Positions 1-8,883 of a stretch of 64,000 bases of DNA are shown piece by piece (the first letter of the stretch is position 1; each line of letters opens with the position of its first letter). This DNA comes from Steroidobacteraceae bacterium (lineage in GTDB: Bacteria > Pseudomonadota > Gammaproteobacteria > Steroidobacterales > Steroidobacteraceae), in NCBI GenBank assembly GCA_019683695.1, contig JADGHX010000001.1, positions 88,837 to 152,836 on the forward strand, written 5' to 3'. The notes below the pieces were generated by a model. The model made no database searches, was not told the origin of the DNA, and worked only from the letters and a program-made list of their open reading frames with translations. Made by a program: the position numbers and the translations under genes.

Positions 1-79
1 CAGACCGCGCGCACGACGTCGGCTCCGCGGCGAGCAGGGAGAAGGGGTCATGTCGCCGCCGCAAGCAGCAAAGCAGCTG

Positions 80-295
80 CGCGCATGATGCCGGCTTGGT
101 GAGTGGTGAGAACTGACGGCGCGCCTGATGCGGAGTCGACAAGTGGCCGAGAGCAGGCCGCACGTATCACGCCGGTTCAGCAAACGATGGCAAAGCGGTC
201 GTACGCATCACGCCGGCTCAGCAAGCGGTGCGAACCGTGTATGTCGTCGGCCCTTACAAGCAGCGGTAAGCAGGCTGCACGCATCACGCCGGCTG
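80..295. repeat. Degenerate direct repeats upstream of glnK
   Basis: Four copies of an 18-base motif close to GCACGCATCACGCCGGCT lie at about 80-97, 160-176, 201-218 and 278-295. The last two are nearly identical, and short GCAG/GCAAGC stretches recur between them. Spacing is irregular (about 40-80 bases), so this is not a CRISPR array. No credible gene lies in 1-522; small open frames here lack protein-like composition. The repeats sit just upstream of the NtrC sites and could be extra regulator sites or a decayed intergenic repeat. Confidence 0.5.
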
Positions 296-312
296 CGCAC
301 CATGGGTGGGCA
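296..312 (+). promoter_or_regulatory. Putative distal NtrC enhancer site
   Basis: CGCACC-N5-TGGGCA matches 9 of 12 arm positions of the NtrC consensus TGCACC-N5-GGTGCA. Its centre is about -138 from the predicted glnK transcription start and exactly 32 bp from the proximal site. This is the same spacing and distance as the paired NtrC sites of the E. coli glnA promoter. Confidence 0.5.
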
Positions 313-327
313 GATGCCTGCCGGCCT

Positions 328-344
328 CGCGCCAGAATGGTGCA
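328..344 (+). promoter_or_regulatory. Putative proximal NtrC enhancer site
   Basis: CGCGCC-AGAAT-GGTGCA matches 10 of 12 arm positions of the NtrC consensus, with the right arm perfect. Its centre is about -106 relative to the start inferred from the sigma-54 promoter, a typical enhancer distance. Confidence 0.6.
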
Positions 345-415
345 GCTGCGGCGCGGGCGCGCGTATCATCACGCGAAGCCCCTGATTCTTCAGCATGCAG
401 CGCAACCCGAGGCGG

Positions 416-431
416 TGGCATGATTACTGCA
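416..431 (+). promoter_or_regulatory. Sigma-54 (RpoN) promoter of glnK
   Basis: TGGCATGATTACTGCA carries the invariant GG (417-418) and GC (429-430) separated by exactly 10 bases. It matches the TGGCACG-N4-TTGCA consensus except at two positions. Transcription would start near 442, giving a leader of about 80 bases. Together with the two upstream NtrC-like sites this predicts nitrogen-limitation control of glnK. Confidence 0.75.
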
Positions 432-459
432 AATCGCCGATGCCGGAACAGGTGGCTGA

Positions 460-861
<402 letters not shown>

Positions 862-881
862 CGTTCAGCCCGCTTCACCTC

Positions 882-914
882 ACGGGGCCCGCGTGCCGAA
901 GCAGCGGGCCCCGT
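882..914 (+). terminator. Hairpin terminator after glnK
   Basis: A perfect 11-bp inverted repeat (ACGGGGCCCGC / GCGGGCCCCGT, loop 11) starts 20 bases after the glnK stop. There is no long T-tract, as is common in high-GC genomes. Confidence 0.7.
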
Positions 915-991
915 CCGCTTCAGGCGCCTGAAAATGCCCCGCGACCGCCGGGTTTGGCCTGCGGGAGGCAAACCGGTACAGTCCGCGGCCC

Positions 992-1354
992 ATGACAGAC
1001 TTTGCCTCCCCCGAGAAGGTGGCCGACGGGCTGCGCATCGGCCGCATGCGCCGGCACATCTTCCTCTGCACCCATGGCGACTGCGCTCCCGCGGCGGAAG
1101 CGCTCGACTCCTGGAAATTCCTGAAGCTGCGGCTCAAGCAGCTCGGCCTTGCGGATGCCGAGCGCGGCGTGCTGCGCACGAAGGCGGATTGCCTGCGCAT
1201 CTGCACGGCCGGCCCGATCGCAGTGGTGTATCCGGATGGCGTCTGGTACCGCCGCTGCACGCCGGAAAACCTCGAACGCATCATTCAGGAGCACCTGATC
1301 GGCGGACAGGTCGTCGAGGACCTGGCCTTCGTGAAGGCGCCGCTCGGCGGCTGA
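992..1354 (+). CDS. Thioredoxin-like [2Fe-2S] ferredoxin
   Basis: A 120-residue protein of the thioredoxin-fold (2Fe-2S) ferredoxin family, soluble electron carriers of mostly unknown partner. Cluster cysteines are visible as FLCTHGDC (Cys26, Cys31) and [10 protein letters not shown] (Cys67, Cys71), the usual N-terminal Cys plus C-x3-C arrangement. A further Cys89 follows. The ATG has no strong ribosome binding site. It stands alone between the glnK terminator and a convergent transporter gene, so context does not reveal the redox partner. Confidence 0.8.
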   Translation: MTDFASPEKVADGLRIGRMRRHIFLCTHGDCAPAAEALDSWKFLKLRLKQLGLADAERGVLRTKADCLRICTAGPIAVVYPDGVWYRRCTPENLERIIQEHLIGGQVVEDLAFVKAPLGG

Positions 1355-1400
1355 GCGGCACGCTCGCGCCGGCCATCCGTCGTCACTCCTGACCCCAACG

Positions 1401-1417
1401 CAGCGGTACAGCCGCTG
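1401..1417. terminator. Small hairpin between convergent genes
   Basis: CAGCGG-tacag-CCGCTG forms a 6-bp stem in the gap between the ferredoxin gene and the convergent EamA transporter. It could terminate either strand. There is no T-tract. Confidence 0.35.
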
Positions 1418-1496
1418 AGCTTCGCGTTCGGCCGGCCAAAGCGAACATCGCGATCCCGGGAATCACCCGACGCGATGGGTTCTCAGCCCGCAGCGC

Positions 1497-2429
1497 TCAA
1501 CCCGCGGCGGGGCTCGAGAGCGCCTTGTCCTGCCGATACACCTGCCGCTCGCGCCAGATCAGAAACAGCCCGCTCGCGATGACGAGCCCGCCGCCCCAGA
1601 GCACGCGGGCGGAGGGCAACGCATTCCAGATCACCCAGTCCAGCAGCACGCCCCACGGGAGCGCGGTGTACTCGAATGGCGCGACCAGCGATGCGGGTGC
1701 CGCGCGGAATGCCTCCGTCAGCATGCGGGTGGCGAGTGCACCCACGGCACCGATGGCGGCAATCCATCCCCAGTGCTCCAGGCGAATGGGAACCCATTGG
1801 AAGGTGGCAATTCCGCCCATCACCAGCACCATCACCACCATCTGCCAAAGCGTGATGCTTGCCGAGGTTTCCGTGCGAGTGAGCACGCGCAGGCTGATGA
1901 CGTTCAGCGCGTATCCGACAGCTGCGGCGAGTGCGGCCACGGCCCCCATGGTGAGCAGCCCCGTGCCCGACGGACGAAGCATCACCAGCACACCGCACAT
2001 CCCCACAGCGATGGCCGTCCACCGTCGCCACCCGACGTGCTCCTTCAGAAGCGGCACGGAGAGCGCGGTCACGATGAGCGGCGCGGAAAGGAAGATCGCG
2101 TACGTGTCGGCAAGCGATAGCACGCGCAGCGCATAGATGAATGTGGCCATCACGAACACCATCATCAGCCCGCGCATCACATGCCACTGCCATCGTCTGG
2201 GCCTCAGCACGTGCGCGTTCCCCGTGAGCAGCGCGGGAAGCGCAAGGAATGGAAGGGACGCTGCGCCCCGCATCGCCCCAACCTGAAACGGCGGGTAGTG
2301 CTGGGCGAGCAGCTTGAGCAGCGTATCGAGGAGCGCGAACGAGCCTACCGCGACGAGCATGGCACCGATGCCGCGAAGACGGGCCGCATGCGGTGCGGTT
2401 GTGGAGGGCGGTTCCGGCGCGTTTACCAC
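1497..2429 (-). CDS. EamA/DMT-family transporter
   Basis: A 310-residue inner-membrane protein of the drug/metabolite transporter superfamily. It shows about ten hydrophobic segments and the two-fold repeat typical of EamA exporters (for example [20 protein letters not shown] near the N-terminus). Substrate is unknown; relatives export amino acids or metabolites. I place the start at the GTG at 2429, which overlaps the upstream glyoxalase stop by 7 bases and gives the family length. The frame extends further upstream but only through non-membrane sequence inside the glyoxalase gene. It is the third gene of ilvB-gloA-eamA, so its cargo may relate to branched-chain keto or amino acids. Confidence 0.85.
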   Translation of the reverse strand: MVNAPEPPSTTAPHAARLRGIGAMLVAVGSFALLDTLLKLLAQHYPPFQVGAMRGAASLPFLALPALLTGNAHVLRPRRWQWHVMRGLMMVFVMATFIYALRVLSLADTYAIFLSAPLIVTALSVPLLKEHVGWRRWTAIAVGMCGVLVMLRPSGTGLLTMGAVAALAAAVGYALNVISLRVLTRTETSASITLWQMVVMVLVMGGIATFQWVPIRLEHWGWIAAIGAVGALATRMLTEAFRAAPASLVAPFEYTALPWGVLLDWVIWNALPSARVLWGGGLVIASGLFLIWRERQVYRQDKALSSPAAG

Positions 2430-2842
2430 TGCCCGACGTTGGGCATGGACTTCCAGGGCTCCGCGGGCGGCAGCGGGTTCCCCTTCTGCAGCAGCTCGAT
2501 GGAAATGTTGTCGGGCGAGCGGACGAAGGCCATGTGCCCGTCCCGCGGCGGCCGGTTGATCGTGACGCCGTGATCGACCAGCCGCTGGCACGCGGCGTAG
2601 ATGTCGTCCACCTGATACGCGAGATGACCGAAGTTGCGGCCGCCTGTGTAGGTTTCCGGATCCCAGTTGTACGTGAGCTCGACCTGTGCGTTCTCGTCCC
2701 CTGGCGCCGCGAGGAACACGAGTGTGAAGCGGCCCTGCGGCACTTCCTTCCGGTTCACCTCACGCAGCCCCAGGGCGTCGCAATAGAACCGCAGCGAGGC
2801 GTCCAGATCCGAGACGCGCACCATCGTGTGCAGGTATTTCAT
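2423..2842 (-). CDS. gloA: Glyoxalase I (lactoylglutathione lyase)
   Basis: A 139-residue VOC-fold enzyme. Glyoxalase I converts the hemithioacetal of methylglyoxal and glutathione to S-lactoylglutathione. The four metal ligands are present as His5, Glu55 (QVELTYN), His73 (FGHLAYQV) and Glu117 (SIELLQ). Length matches bacterial GloA, with a short extra C-terminal tail. Its ATG overlaps the ilvB stop by one base (TGATG), so it is translationally coupled to acetolactate synthase. The pairing suggests that a reactive dicarbonyl load from the pathway is handled in the same transcript, which is inference. Confidence 0.92.
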   Translation of the reverse strand: MKYLHTMVRVSDLDASLRFYCDALGLREVNRKEVPQGRFTLVFLAAPGDENAQVELTYNWDPETYTGGRNFGHLAYQVDDIYAACQRLVDHGVTINRPPRDGHMAFVRSPDNISIELLQKGNPLPPAEPWKSMPNVGQW

Positions 2843-4689
2843 CAGAACATCTCCGACGGACCGGGTGTCTTGATGTCCACCTTGTGACGCGAGGGGATGT
2901 GATCGCCGGTGATCATCTCGTCGTACGTCTGACCGGGGCCCACCATCGGGTACACACCCGCGTCACGGTCGATCATCACCTCGAGGAATGCCGGGCCGGG
3001 GTAGCTGATGAACTCGGCGATCACGCGCGGCACGTCCTCCTTGCGCTCGAGGCGCTGCGCGAAACCGAACCCATCGGCCTGCGCGGTGCGCACGAAATCC
3101 TTCTTGTGGAGGGAGCGGTCGCTGGCGGAGAGGCGGCCCTTGAAGAACAGCTTCTGCCACTGCTTCACCATGCCGTCGCCGAAGTTGTTGAGCACCACCA
3201 CCTTCACCGGCAGATCGTAGGTGGTGACGGTTTCCAGCTCGCCGATGTTCATGCGGATGCTGGAATCGCCGTCGATGTCGATGACCAGCCGGTTCGGATG
3301 CGCGATCTGCGCGCCGATGGCGGCCGGCAGGCCGAAGCCCATGGTGCCCATGCTGCCGGACGTGAGCCACAGGCGCGGCGCGCGGAAATCGCAGTACTGC
3401 GCGGCCCACATCTGATGCTGGCCCACGCCGGTGCTGATGATGGCCTGCCCCTTCGTGTGCCGGTTGATCTCCTCGATCACGTAATAGGGCTGGATCAGCG
3501 GGCTGTTGCGGTCGTAGTTCATGGCGTACGTGCGCTTGAGCTCCGCAAGCTCGGCGTGCCACTCGCCCCAGTCCCGCTGGAACTTCTCGCGCTTGCCGTA
3601 TGCCGTGAGCGCGCGCAGCGCATCCGGCAACGAGCCGATGTGGCTCCACTGCACGCGCTTGACCTTGTTCACCTCCGCGCGGTCGATGTCGAGATGCGCG
3701 ATGCGCTTGGCGTTCTTGGCGAACTTCGCCGGAACGCCGGCCACGCGATCGTCGAAACGCGAGCCGACGGCGATGAGGAAATCGCAATCATCGACCGCGT
3801 AATTCGCGAAGGCCGCCCCGTGCATGCCGAGCATGCGCATGGAAAGCGGATGCGTGGTGTCGAACGCACCGATGCCCATGAGCGTGGTGACCACGGGAAT
3901 GCCGAACGTGAGGCACAGCTCGCTCAGCTCGCTGGCCGCATTGCCGTTGATGACACCGCCACCGGCATAGATGAGCGGGCGCTTCGCTTCGCCCAGCATC
4001 TCGAAGAACCGGGCAGCTTCGGCATCATCGACCGAGCGCTCGGCCAGCTCGTTCATGCGCCGCCGGTAGCCGGGAATGGGCAGCATGCCCGTGCCCTGGT
4101 AGATGCCTTCCCAGTTCTGCACGTCCTTCGGCACGTCCACGACCACCGGGCCGGGCCGGCCGGTGCGGGCGATCTCGAACGCTGTCCGCACCGTGGCTTC
4201 GAGCTTGGTGGGGTCGGTGACGAGGAAGACGTGCTTCGCGACCGCGCCCATGATCGACGGCACGGGCGCTTCCTGGAATGCATCCGTTCCGATCATGGCC
4301 GTGGGCACCTGGCCGCAGATGACCACGATGGGCACGGAATCGGCCATGCAGTCGCGGACCGGCGTGACCGTGTTGGTGGCCCCGGGGCCCGAGGTCACGA
4401 GGCACACGCCCACGCGCCCGCTCGAGCGCGCATAGCCCGCCGCCATGAAGCCCGCGCCCTGCTCGTTCGCGGGCACGATGAGCGGAATCTGCCGCCCGCC
4501 AGTGCGCGCCTGCTCCTCGTTGTAGAGGAACACGGCATCGTAGGTGGGCAGGATCGCCCCGCCGCTGTAGCCGAAGATAGCCGTTACACCCTCATCCGCG
4601 ACCACCTGCATGATCATCTGGGCGCCAGTCATGCGCTGACCGGCGAGCGGATGGCCCATGGGGCGAGGCTGGATGACGGTATCGCTCAT
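2842..4689 (-). CDS. ilvB: Acetolactate synthase large (catalytic) subunit
   Basis: A 615-residue thiamine-diphosphate enzyme catalysing the first common step of valine, leucine and isoleucine synthesis. The ThDP-activating Glu lies in [16 protein letters not shown]. The cofactor-binding motif begins [15 protein letters not shown] and ends in VVLNN. The N-terminal pyrimidine-binding, central and C-terminal pyrophosphate-binding domains are all present. It is slightly longer than the usual 570-590 residues. GDSS replaces the commoner GDGS. The regulatory subunit ilvH starts 125 bases away on the opposite strand rather than downstream. Glyoxalase and EamA genes follow with overlapping stops and starts. 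Confidence 0.95.
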   Translation of the reverse strand: MSDTVIQPRPMGHPLAGQRMTGAQMIMQVVADEGVTAIFGYSGGAILPTYDAVFLYNEEQARTGGRQIPLIVPANEQGAGFMAAGYARSSGRVGVCLVTSGPGATNTVTPVRDCMADSVPIVVICGQVPTAMIGTDAFQEAPVPSIMGAVAKHVFLVTDPTKLEATVRTAFEIARTGRPGPVVVDVPKDVQNWEGIYQGTGMLPIPGYRRRMNELAERSVDDAEAARFFEMLGEAKRPLIYAGGGVINGNAASELSELCLTFGIPVVTTLMGIGAFDTTHPLSMRMLGMHGAAFANYAVDDCDFLIAVGSRFDDRVAGVPAKFAKNAKRIAHLDIDRAEVNKVKRVQWSHIGSLPDALRALTAYGKREKFQRDWGEWHAELAELKRTYAMNYDRNSPLIQPYYVIEEINRHTKGQAIISTGVGQHQMWAAQYCDFRAPRLWLTSGSMGTMGFGLPAAIGAQIAHPNRLVIDIDGDSSIRMNIGELETVTTYDLPVKVVVLNNFGDGMVKQWQKLFFKGRLSASDRSLHKKDFVRTAQADGFGFAQRLERKEDVPRVIAEFISYPGPAFLEVMIDRDAGVYPMVGPGQTYDEMITGDHIPSRHKVDIKTPGPSEMF

Positions 4690-4737
4690 TGGTGGAGATC
4701 GAGTCGGAGATGCCCGGCTTTCGGGCGGGGGCTAACG

Positions 4738-4765
4738 AGACTAGCAGCTTGGCGACGATGCGCAA
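4738..4765 (-). promoter_or_regulatory. Putative promoter for ilvB-gloA-eamA
   Basis: On the minus strand TTGCGC (4760-4765) and TAGTCT (4738-4743) are separated by 16 bases, a plausible sigma-70 promoter about 50 bases before the ilvB ATG. The 125-base gap contains both divergent promoters, so one operator could control both ALS subunits. Confidence 0.35.
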
Positions 4766-4782
4766 ACCGCGTCCGCGACGGA

Positions 4783-4788
4783 TATGAT
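4783..4788 (+). promoter_or_regulatory. Putative -10 element for ilvH
   Basis: TATGAT lies 27 bases before the ilvH ATG. The -35 region (around 4760) is weak and overlaps the -35 assigned to the opposite-strand ilvB promoter. A short leader is predicted. Confidence 0.35.
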
Positions 4789-4814
4789 CGCCGGTCCGAA
4801 ATCTCGCCAAAGCC

Positions 4815-5315
4815 ATGCGTCACATCATCGCCATACTGCTGCAGAACGAAGCGGGCGCCCTGAGCCGGGTGGCCGGGCTCTTTTCCACTCGCGGGTACAA
4901 CATCGAGTGCCTGTCCGTGGCCCCCACGGACGATCCGACGGTCTCGCGCATCACGCTGGTCACCACGGGCTCGGACGCCGTGATCCAGCAGATCCTCAAT
5001 CAGCTCAACAAGCTGGTAGATGTGGTCAGCGCCGAGGACATGACGCTCGGCGAGCATCTCGAACGCGAGCTCGTGCTCCTGAAGCTGAAGGTGCGCCCCG
5101 AGCAGACGGACGTCGTGCGTGGTTATGTGGTGCGCACGGGCGGGCGCGTGCTCGACCCCGCGACCGACTGCTTCATCGTCGAGCTGACGGCGAGCGAGCC
5201 GGAGGTCAACGCGTTCATTGGAGATCTGGCCCGGCAGGCCACGCTGCTCGAGGTGGTTCGCAGCGGCGCGCTCGGCATCGGCCGCAGCGGTCGCGGCCTG
5301 CGCGTCGTGCGGTAG
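4815..5315 (+). CDS. ilvH: Acetolactate synthase small (regulatory) subunit
   Basis: A 166-residue regulatory subunit that binds valine and activates the IlvB catalytic subunit. The N-terminal ACT domain (MRHIIAILLQNEAGALSRV, residues 1-75) and the C-terminal domain containing GGRVLD are both complete, and length is canonical (about 163). It is divergent from ilvB across 125 bases instead of following it in an ilvBN operon, and no ilvC follows. There is no strong Shine-Dalgarno sequence; the ATG is fixed by the family N-terminus. Confidence 0.95.
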   Translation: MRHIIAILLQNEAGALSRVAGLFSTRGYNIECLSVAPTDDPTVSRITLVTTGSDAVIQQILNQLNKLVDVVSAEDMTLGEHLERELVLLKLKVRPEQTDVVRGYVVRTGGRVLDPATDCFIVELTASEPEVNAFIGDLARQATLLEVVRSGALGIGRSGRGLRVVR

Positions 5316-5404
5316 GGGCGGGCCGCTCGCCGCGGCGGAGCCTGACACCGGGCTGGCGTTCTCGCCCGGAAAACCGCCACAGGCGCGCGTCTTGCCCGCG
5401 AGGG

Positions 5405-5614
5405 TCAATGCGTCGTGGAGGTTCCGGCCAACGCGTTTGCCCTCTGCAGCGTCACCTGCTCGCGCAGCAGTTTCGAAGCTCTCGCCACCTTCAACGCCAG
5501 CTCGTCCAGCTGGTCCACACAGGCTTCGATGCGCTGGGTGGTGCGGTCGATGTCCTCCTCGATCTCATCGACCATCTGGTTGATGCGATCGATTTCGTCC
5601 GCCAACTGTGCCAT
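5405..5614 (-). CDS. Small coiled-coil protein
   Basis: A 69-residue acidic protein, MAQLADEIDRINQMVDEIEE onward, predicted almost wholly as one amphipathic helix with heptad hydrophobics through residue 60 and no membrane segment. I do not recognise the family. It is believed real because an excellent AAGGAGGTGA ribosome binding site lies six bases before the ATG and the composition is protein-like. The frame continues upstream only into non-coding-looking sequence. It may form an operon with the quinone reductase 78 bases upstream, or may be a small oligomerising partner of another protein. Confidence 0.65.
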   Translation of the reverse strand: MAQLADEIDRINQMVDEIEEDIDRTTQRIEACVDQLDELALKVARASKLLREQVTLQRANALAGTSTTH

Positions 5615-5691
5615 GACGCTCACCTCCTTCCGCCCCGCGGGGCAGCAAGGAAGGTGCCGAGCGGGGCCTGCCGCCTGCGCCGGCAACGGCG

Positions 5692-6666
5692 TCAGGGGAG
5701 CAGCACGGTCGATCCGGTGGTGCGGCGGGCTTCGAGATCCCGGTGGGCTTCGGCGGCATCCTTCAGCGCATACGTCTGGCCGATGCGCACGCGCACGGCC
5801 TTGCTCTTCACGGCCGCGAACAGCTCGCGCGCGGTGGCCACGAGGTCCTCGCGCTTCGCCACATAGTTGAAGAGCGTGGGTCGGGTGAGGAACAGCGAGC
5901 CTCGCTTGCTCAGTTCCAGAGGACTGATGGCAGGCGGCGGACCCGACGCATTGCCATAGGACACCATCATCCCGAGCGGACGCAGGCAGTCCAGGGATTC
6001 CATGAAGGTGTCCTTGCCCACGGCATCGTAGACAACCGCGACGCCCACGTTTTTCGTCAGGCGCTTCACGCTCGGCACGAGCTCGTCGCGCCCTGAGATG
6101 AGCACGTGCTTGCAGCCGTGCTTTCGCGCCAGCTCCGCTTTCGCGTCGCTTCCCACCACGCCGATGACGGTGGCGCCGAGCGCCTTGGCCCACTGGCACA
6201 GAATCAGGCCGACCCCGCCGGCGGCAGCGTGGACGAGCACCACATCCCCGCGCTTCACGCGATATGTGCGACGGAGCAGGTACTGCGCGGTCATGCCCTT
6301 CAGCATGAGAGCAGCCGCCTGCTCGTTCGAGATTCCGCGCGGGATCTTCACGACGCGATCGGCTGGCACGTTCCTCAGTTCTGTGTACGCGCCCGGTTTT
6401 GGCAGCGCGTACGCGACGCGGTCGCCCACCTTCAGGTCCCGCACCTTTCGTCCCTTTGCGTGCACGACGCCGGTGGCCTCACGACCGAGCACGCACGGGA
6501 GCTGCACCGGGTAGAGCCCGGTGCGGTCGTAAACGTCGATGTAGTTCACACCGATGGCGGTGTGGCGCACCTGCACCTCGTCCGGACCCGGAGCGGGGAT
6601 GTCCACCTCCTCGAGGCGCAGCACCTCGGGACCGCCGTATTCGTGAATCTGGATGGCCTGGGGCAT
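5692..6666 (-). CDS. qorA: NADPH:quinone oxidoreductase (zeta-crystallin type)
   Basis: A 324-residue medium-chain dehydrogenase/reductase without catalytic zinc, close in length to E. coli QorA (327). The N-terminal GroES-like domain carries NYIDVYDRTGLYP and LGREATGVV. The NADPH-binding Rossmann motif is HAAAGGVGLILCQWAKALG near residues 146-164. It reduces quinones by single-electron transfer in the cytoplasm. The start at 6666 is chosen because MPQAIQIHEYGGPEVL is the family N-terminus. It is divergent from the EAL gene at 6850, sharing a 183-base control region. Confidence 0.9.
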   Translation of the reverse strand: MPQAIQIHEYGGPEVLRLEEVDIPAPGPDEVQVRHTAIGVNYIDVYDRTGLYPVQLPCVLGREATGVVHAKGRKVRDLKVGDRVAYALPKPGAYTELRNVPADRVVKIPRGISNEQAAALMLKGMTAQYLLRRTYRVKRGDVVLVHAAAGGVGLILCQWAKALGATVIGVVGSDAKAELARKHGCKHVLISGRDELVPSVKRLTKNVGVAVVYDAVGKDTFMESLDCLRPLGMMVSYGNASGPPPAISPLELSKRGSLFLTRPTLFNYVAKREDLVATARELFAAVKSKAVRVRIGQTYALKDAAEAHRDLEARRTTGSTVLLP

Positions 6667-6794
6667 GAGCTCGCTTTCTTCAACAGAACGCGTGCCGTGC
6701 TCGGGCACGCGGGCGATGTGACTCGTCTCGCAAATCCGGGACGAGGGCCCGCGATGATACGGTCTGCCGTCCGGAGAGCGAACCGCGTTCCAGC

Positions 6795-6810
6795 GCAGGC
6801 CGGGGCCTGC
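6795..6810. promoter_or_regulatory. Palindrome upstream of the EAL gene
   Basis: GCAGGCC-GG-GGCCTGC is a perfect 7-bp-arm inverted repeat 39 bases before the ATG at 6850, followed two bases later by TAAAGT, a possible -10. Its position between divergent genes suggests an operator. No regulator is identified. Confidence 0.35.
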
Positions 6811-6849
6811 GACTAAAGTCTGCATCTCCTGTTCGCACAGCGCTCATCC

Positions 6850-8667
6850 ATGGACGTCCCAGCGTTGCAAGTGGCTGTTGACTTGCCCGGGCAGGCTGGC
6901 CCCTCCGGCATGCCGGCGCGCGAGTTGTCGGCGGCGTTGCGGGACGCGGCGACCGCAATGAGCGCATCGGTCGTCGGCGTCACGCGCGCACAGGGCGGAG
7001 TGCCGAAGTACTTCACGCGAAGCGCGGCCGCGGCGCAGTTTTTCGAGGACGTGTGCGCCGGCGATCTGGCGCAACTCACCACGGAGAGCCAAGCCAACGG
7101 GGGCGTCTTCGGAACGAACCGCGTGCGCGCGGAAAAGGATGGTCCGATACGCGGCAGGCTGCTCGCTGTCGCACTACGGGATGCGCAGGGTACGCCGCTG
7201 GGCACGCTGATCGCCGGACGTCTTCCGGAAGAGCCGAAATTCGTTCCTCGCGACTCCCGCAACCTGCTCGCATTCGCTCCGCGATTCGTCGCGCTCTTGC
7301 AGACGCCTGCAGGGGCATCGTCGAGTGCACATGCCGAGCCGCACGCGCCTGCTTCAGGACACGATCGTTCCGCTTCCGATCCGCCGAAGCGCCGGGCGCT
7401 CGCGACGCTGCTGGGATGGACGGAGTTCGAGCGCACGATCCGCATCCGCGAATCCATGGAGCGCCTGCCGGGCTGCGTGCTGTACGGCGATATCGATCAG
7501 CTGCACGTGTTGAACAAGCTTGCAGGCTTTGCCGCCGGCGACCAGGCGATTTCCCTGGTCGGCAGCGTGCTGCAGACGATCGAGCTTCCGGCAGGCTCCT
7601 GCGCTTGCCACCTCTCGGGTGATCGCTACACCGTGTACGTGCCCTCCACGACGCTCGCGCAGGCGATGCGAGTCGCGGAACTGATCACCCAACGCGTGAG
7701 CTCGCTCTCCATCCCGGTGCAGGGGGTGCCGACACGACTGTCCATTTCGTTCGGCGCGGCGCTCATTCCGGCGAACGAGGGTGGGCTGAGCCACGCGCTC
7801 GCCGCAGCCGAAGCGGCCTGCAAAGCCGCCAAGGATCGCGGGCGCGGACGCGTCGAGGTGTATCAGGACGCGGATCAGAGCATCGTCCGCCGCAATGACG
7901 ACGTGCTCGTGGCGGATCGACTCCGGCACGCCCTGCAGGACGGGCGCTTCGATGTGTTCGTGCAACCCATCGTGCGCCTGAACGGCGATGACGCGGTCAG
8001 TCGCCATGAAGTGCTCGTGCGGCTGATCGGTGAGGGCGGGGCGTATCTCTCGCCCACGTGGTTCATGTCGGCCGCAACGCGCTATCGCATGCTCATCGAG
8101 CTGGATCGGGCGGTGATCGGCCACGTGCTGCAGAAGCTCGAAGCGCAGCGCGCCATGCTGACCGAGCGAAAGATGCGCTTCTCGGTCAATCTCTCCGGCC
8201 CGACGATCGGCGATGCGGATTTCCTCGAGTGGCTCGCGTCCCGCATCGGCGGCGCGGGCGTTCCCGGCGATTGTTTGCAATTCGAGATCACGGAGACGGC
8301 CGCCGTCGCGAACATCGCGCAGACGCAGGCGATGATCCGCCGCCTGCGCGCGCGTGGCGTGCGGTTCGCGCTCGATGACTTCGGCACCGGCGTGAGCTCG
8401 TTTGCCTACCTCAAGTTCCTCGACGTGCAGATGCTGAAACTCGACGGCGCGTTCGTGCGCGATCTGCTGAGCAACCCGCGCGCCGAATCGCTCGTCCGCG
8501 GCATCGCGCAGCTCGGGCGCGGCATGAACATTGAGACTGTGGCGGAGTGCGTGGAGACGGAAGCTGTGCGTGTGCGGCTGACGGAGCTGGGGATCGACTG
8601 CGCACAAGGCTTCCTCTTCGGCAAGCCGCGTCCCATCGACGAGCTGCTGGCACGACCGGGGCTCTGA
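6850..8667 (+). CDS. Degenerate-GGDEF / EAL c-di-GMP phosphodiesterase
   Basis: A 605-residue cytoplasmic protein. Residues 1-155 look GAF-like, 185-345 are a GGDEF domain, and 355-605 an EAL domain. The GGDEF signature is degenerate (SGDRY near residue 257), so cyclase activity is unlikely and the domain is probably regulatory. The EAL domain keeps the metal and catalytic set: EVL in place of EAL, NLSG, EITE, DDFGTG, KLDGAFV, ETVAE and QGFLFG. EVL is a tolerated variant, so it is a likely c-di-GMP-specific phosphodiesterase. There is no membrane segment. It is transcribed alone, divergent from qorA. Confidence 0.85.
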   Translation: MDVPALQVAVDLPGQAGPSGMPARELSAALRDAATAMSASVVGVTRAQGGVPKYFTRSAAAAQFFEDVCAGDLAQLTTESQANGGVFGTNRVRAEKDGPIRGRLLAVALRDAQGTPLGTLIAGRLPEEPKFVPRDSRNLLAFAPRFVALLQTPAGASSSAHAEPHAPASGHDRSASDPPKRRALATLLGWTEFERTIRIRESMERLPGCVLYGDIDQLHVLNKLAGFAAGDQAISLVGSVLQTIELPAGSCACHLSGDRYTVYVPSTTLAQAMRVAELITQRVSSLSIPVQGVPTRLSISFGAALIPANEGGLSHALAAAEAACKAAKDRGRGRVEVYQDADQSIVRRNDDVLVADRLRHALQDGRFDVFVQPIVRLNGDDAVSRHEVLVRLIGEGGAYLSPTWFMSAATRYRMLIELDRAVIGHVLQKLEAQRAMLTERKMRFSVNLSGPTIGDADFLEWLASRIGGAGVPGDCLQFEITETAAVANIAQTQAMIRRLRARGVRFALDDFGTGVSSFAYLKFLDVQMLKLDGAFVRDLLSNPRAESLVRGIAQLGRGMNIETVAECVETEAVRVRLTELGIDCAQGFLFGKPRPIDELLARPGL

Positions 8668-8835
8668 GCAGACTCCGGCGGCTCGATGGCCACCGTGAGT
8701 CCCCAGCCGACGCGCAACTCCAGAGGCTCCTCGAGCCCCTCACGCGCCCGGCGCCGGAAGATTCCCGCGACCTGCCCGCGCGTTGCGGCCGTGCAGTTCC
8801 CGGCCGCGCCGGAGAGCGGCCGGCAAGACAGGCCG

Positions 8836-8851
8836 CGGCGCCGAAGCGCCG
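8836..8851. terminator. Possible terminator between convergent genes
   Basis: CGGCGC-CGAA-GCGCCG is a 6-bp stem with a stable tetraloop in the 216-base gap between the EAL gene and the convergent S9 peptidase. Nothing else is recognised in 8668-8883. Confidence 0.3.
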
Positions 8852-8883
8852 TCAGCCCCGCGCAGCTTTCGCCGCGTGCAACC

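Noticed and set aside
80..295. CRISPR array
   Set aside because: Only four degenerate copies at irregular spacing and no cas genes.
2884..4863. 659-residue open frame antisense to ilvB
   Set aside because: The frame mirrors ilvB codons in high-GC DNA; its His/Asp/Arg-rich translation has no domain logic, and ilvB is certain.
8668..8883. Minus-strand open reading with protein-like stretches after the S9 peptidase gene
   Set aside because: No start codon or ribosome binding site, and no recognisable domain.
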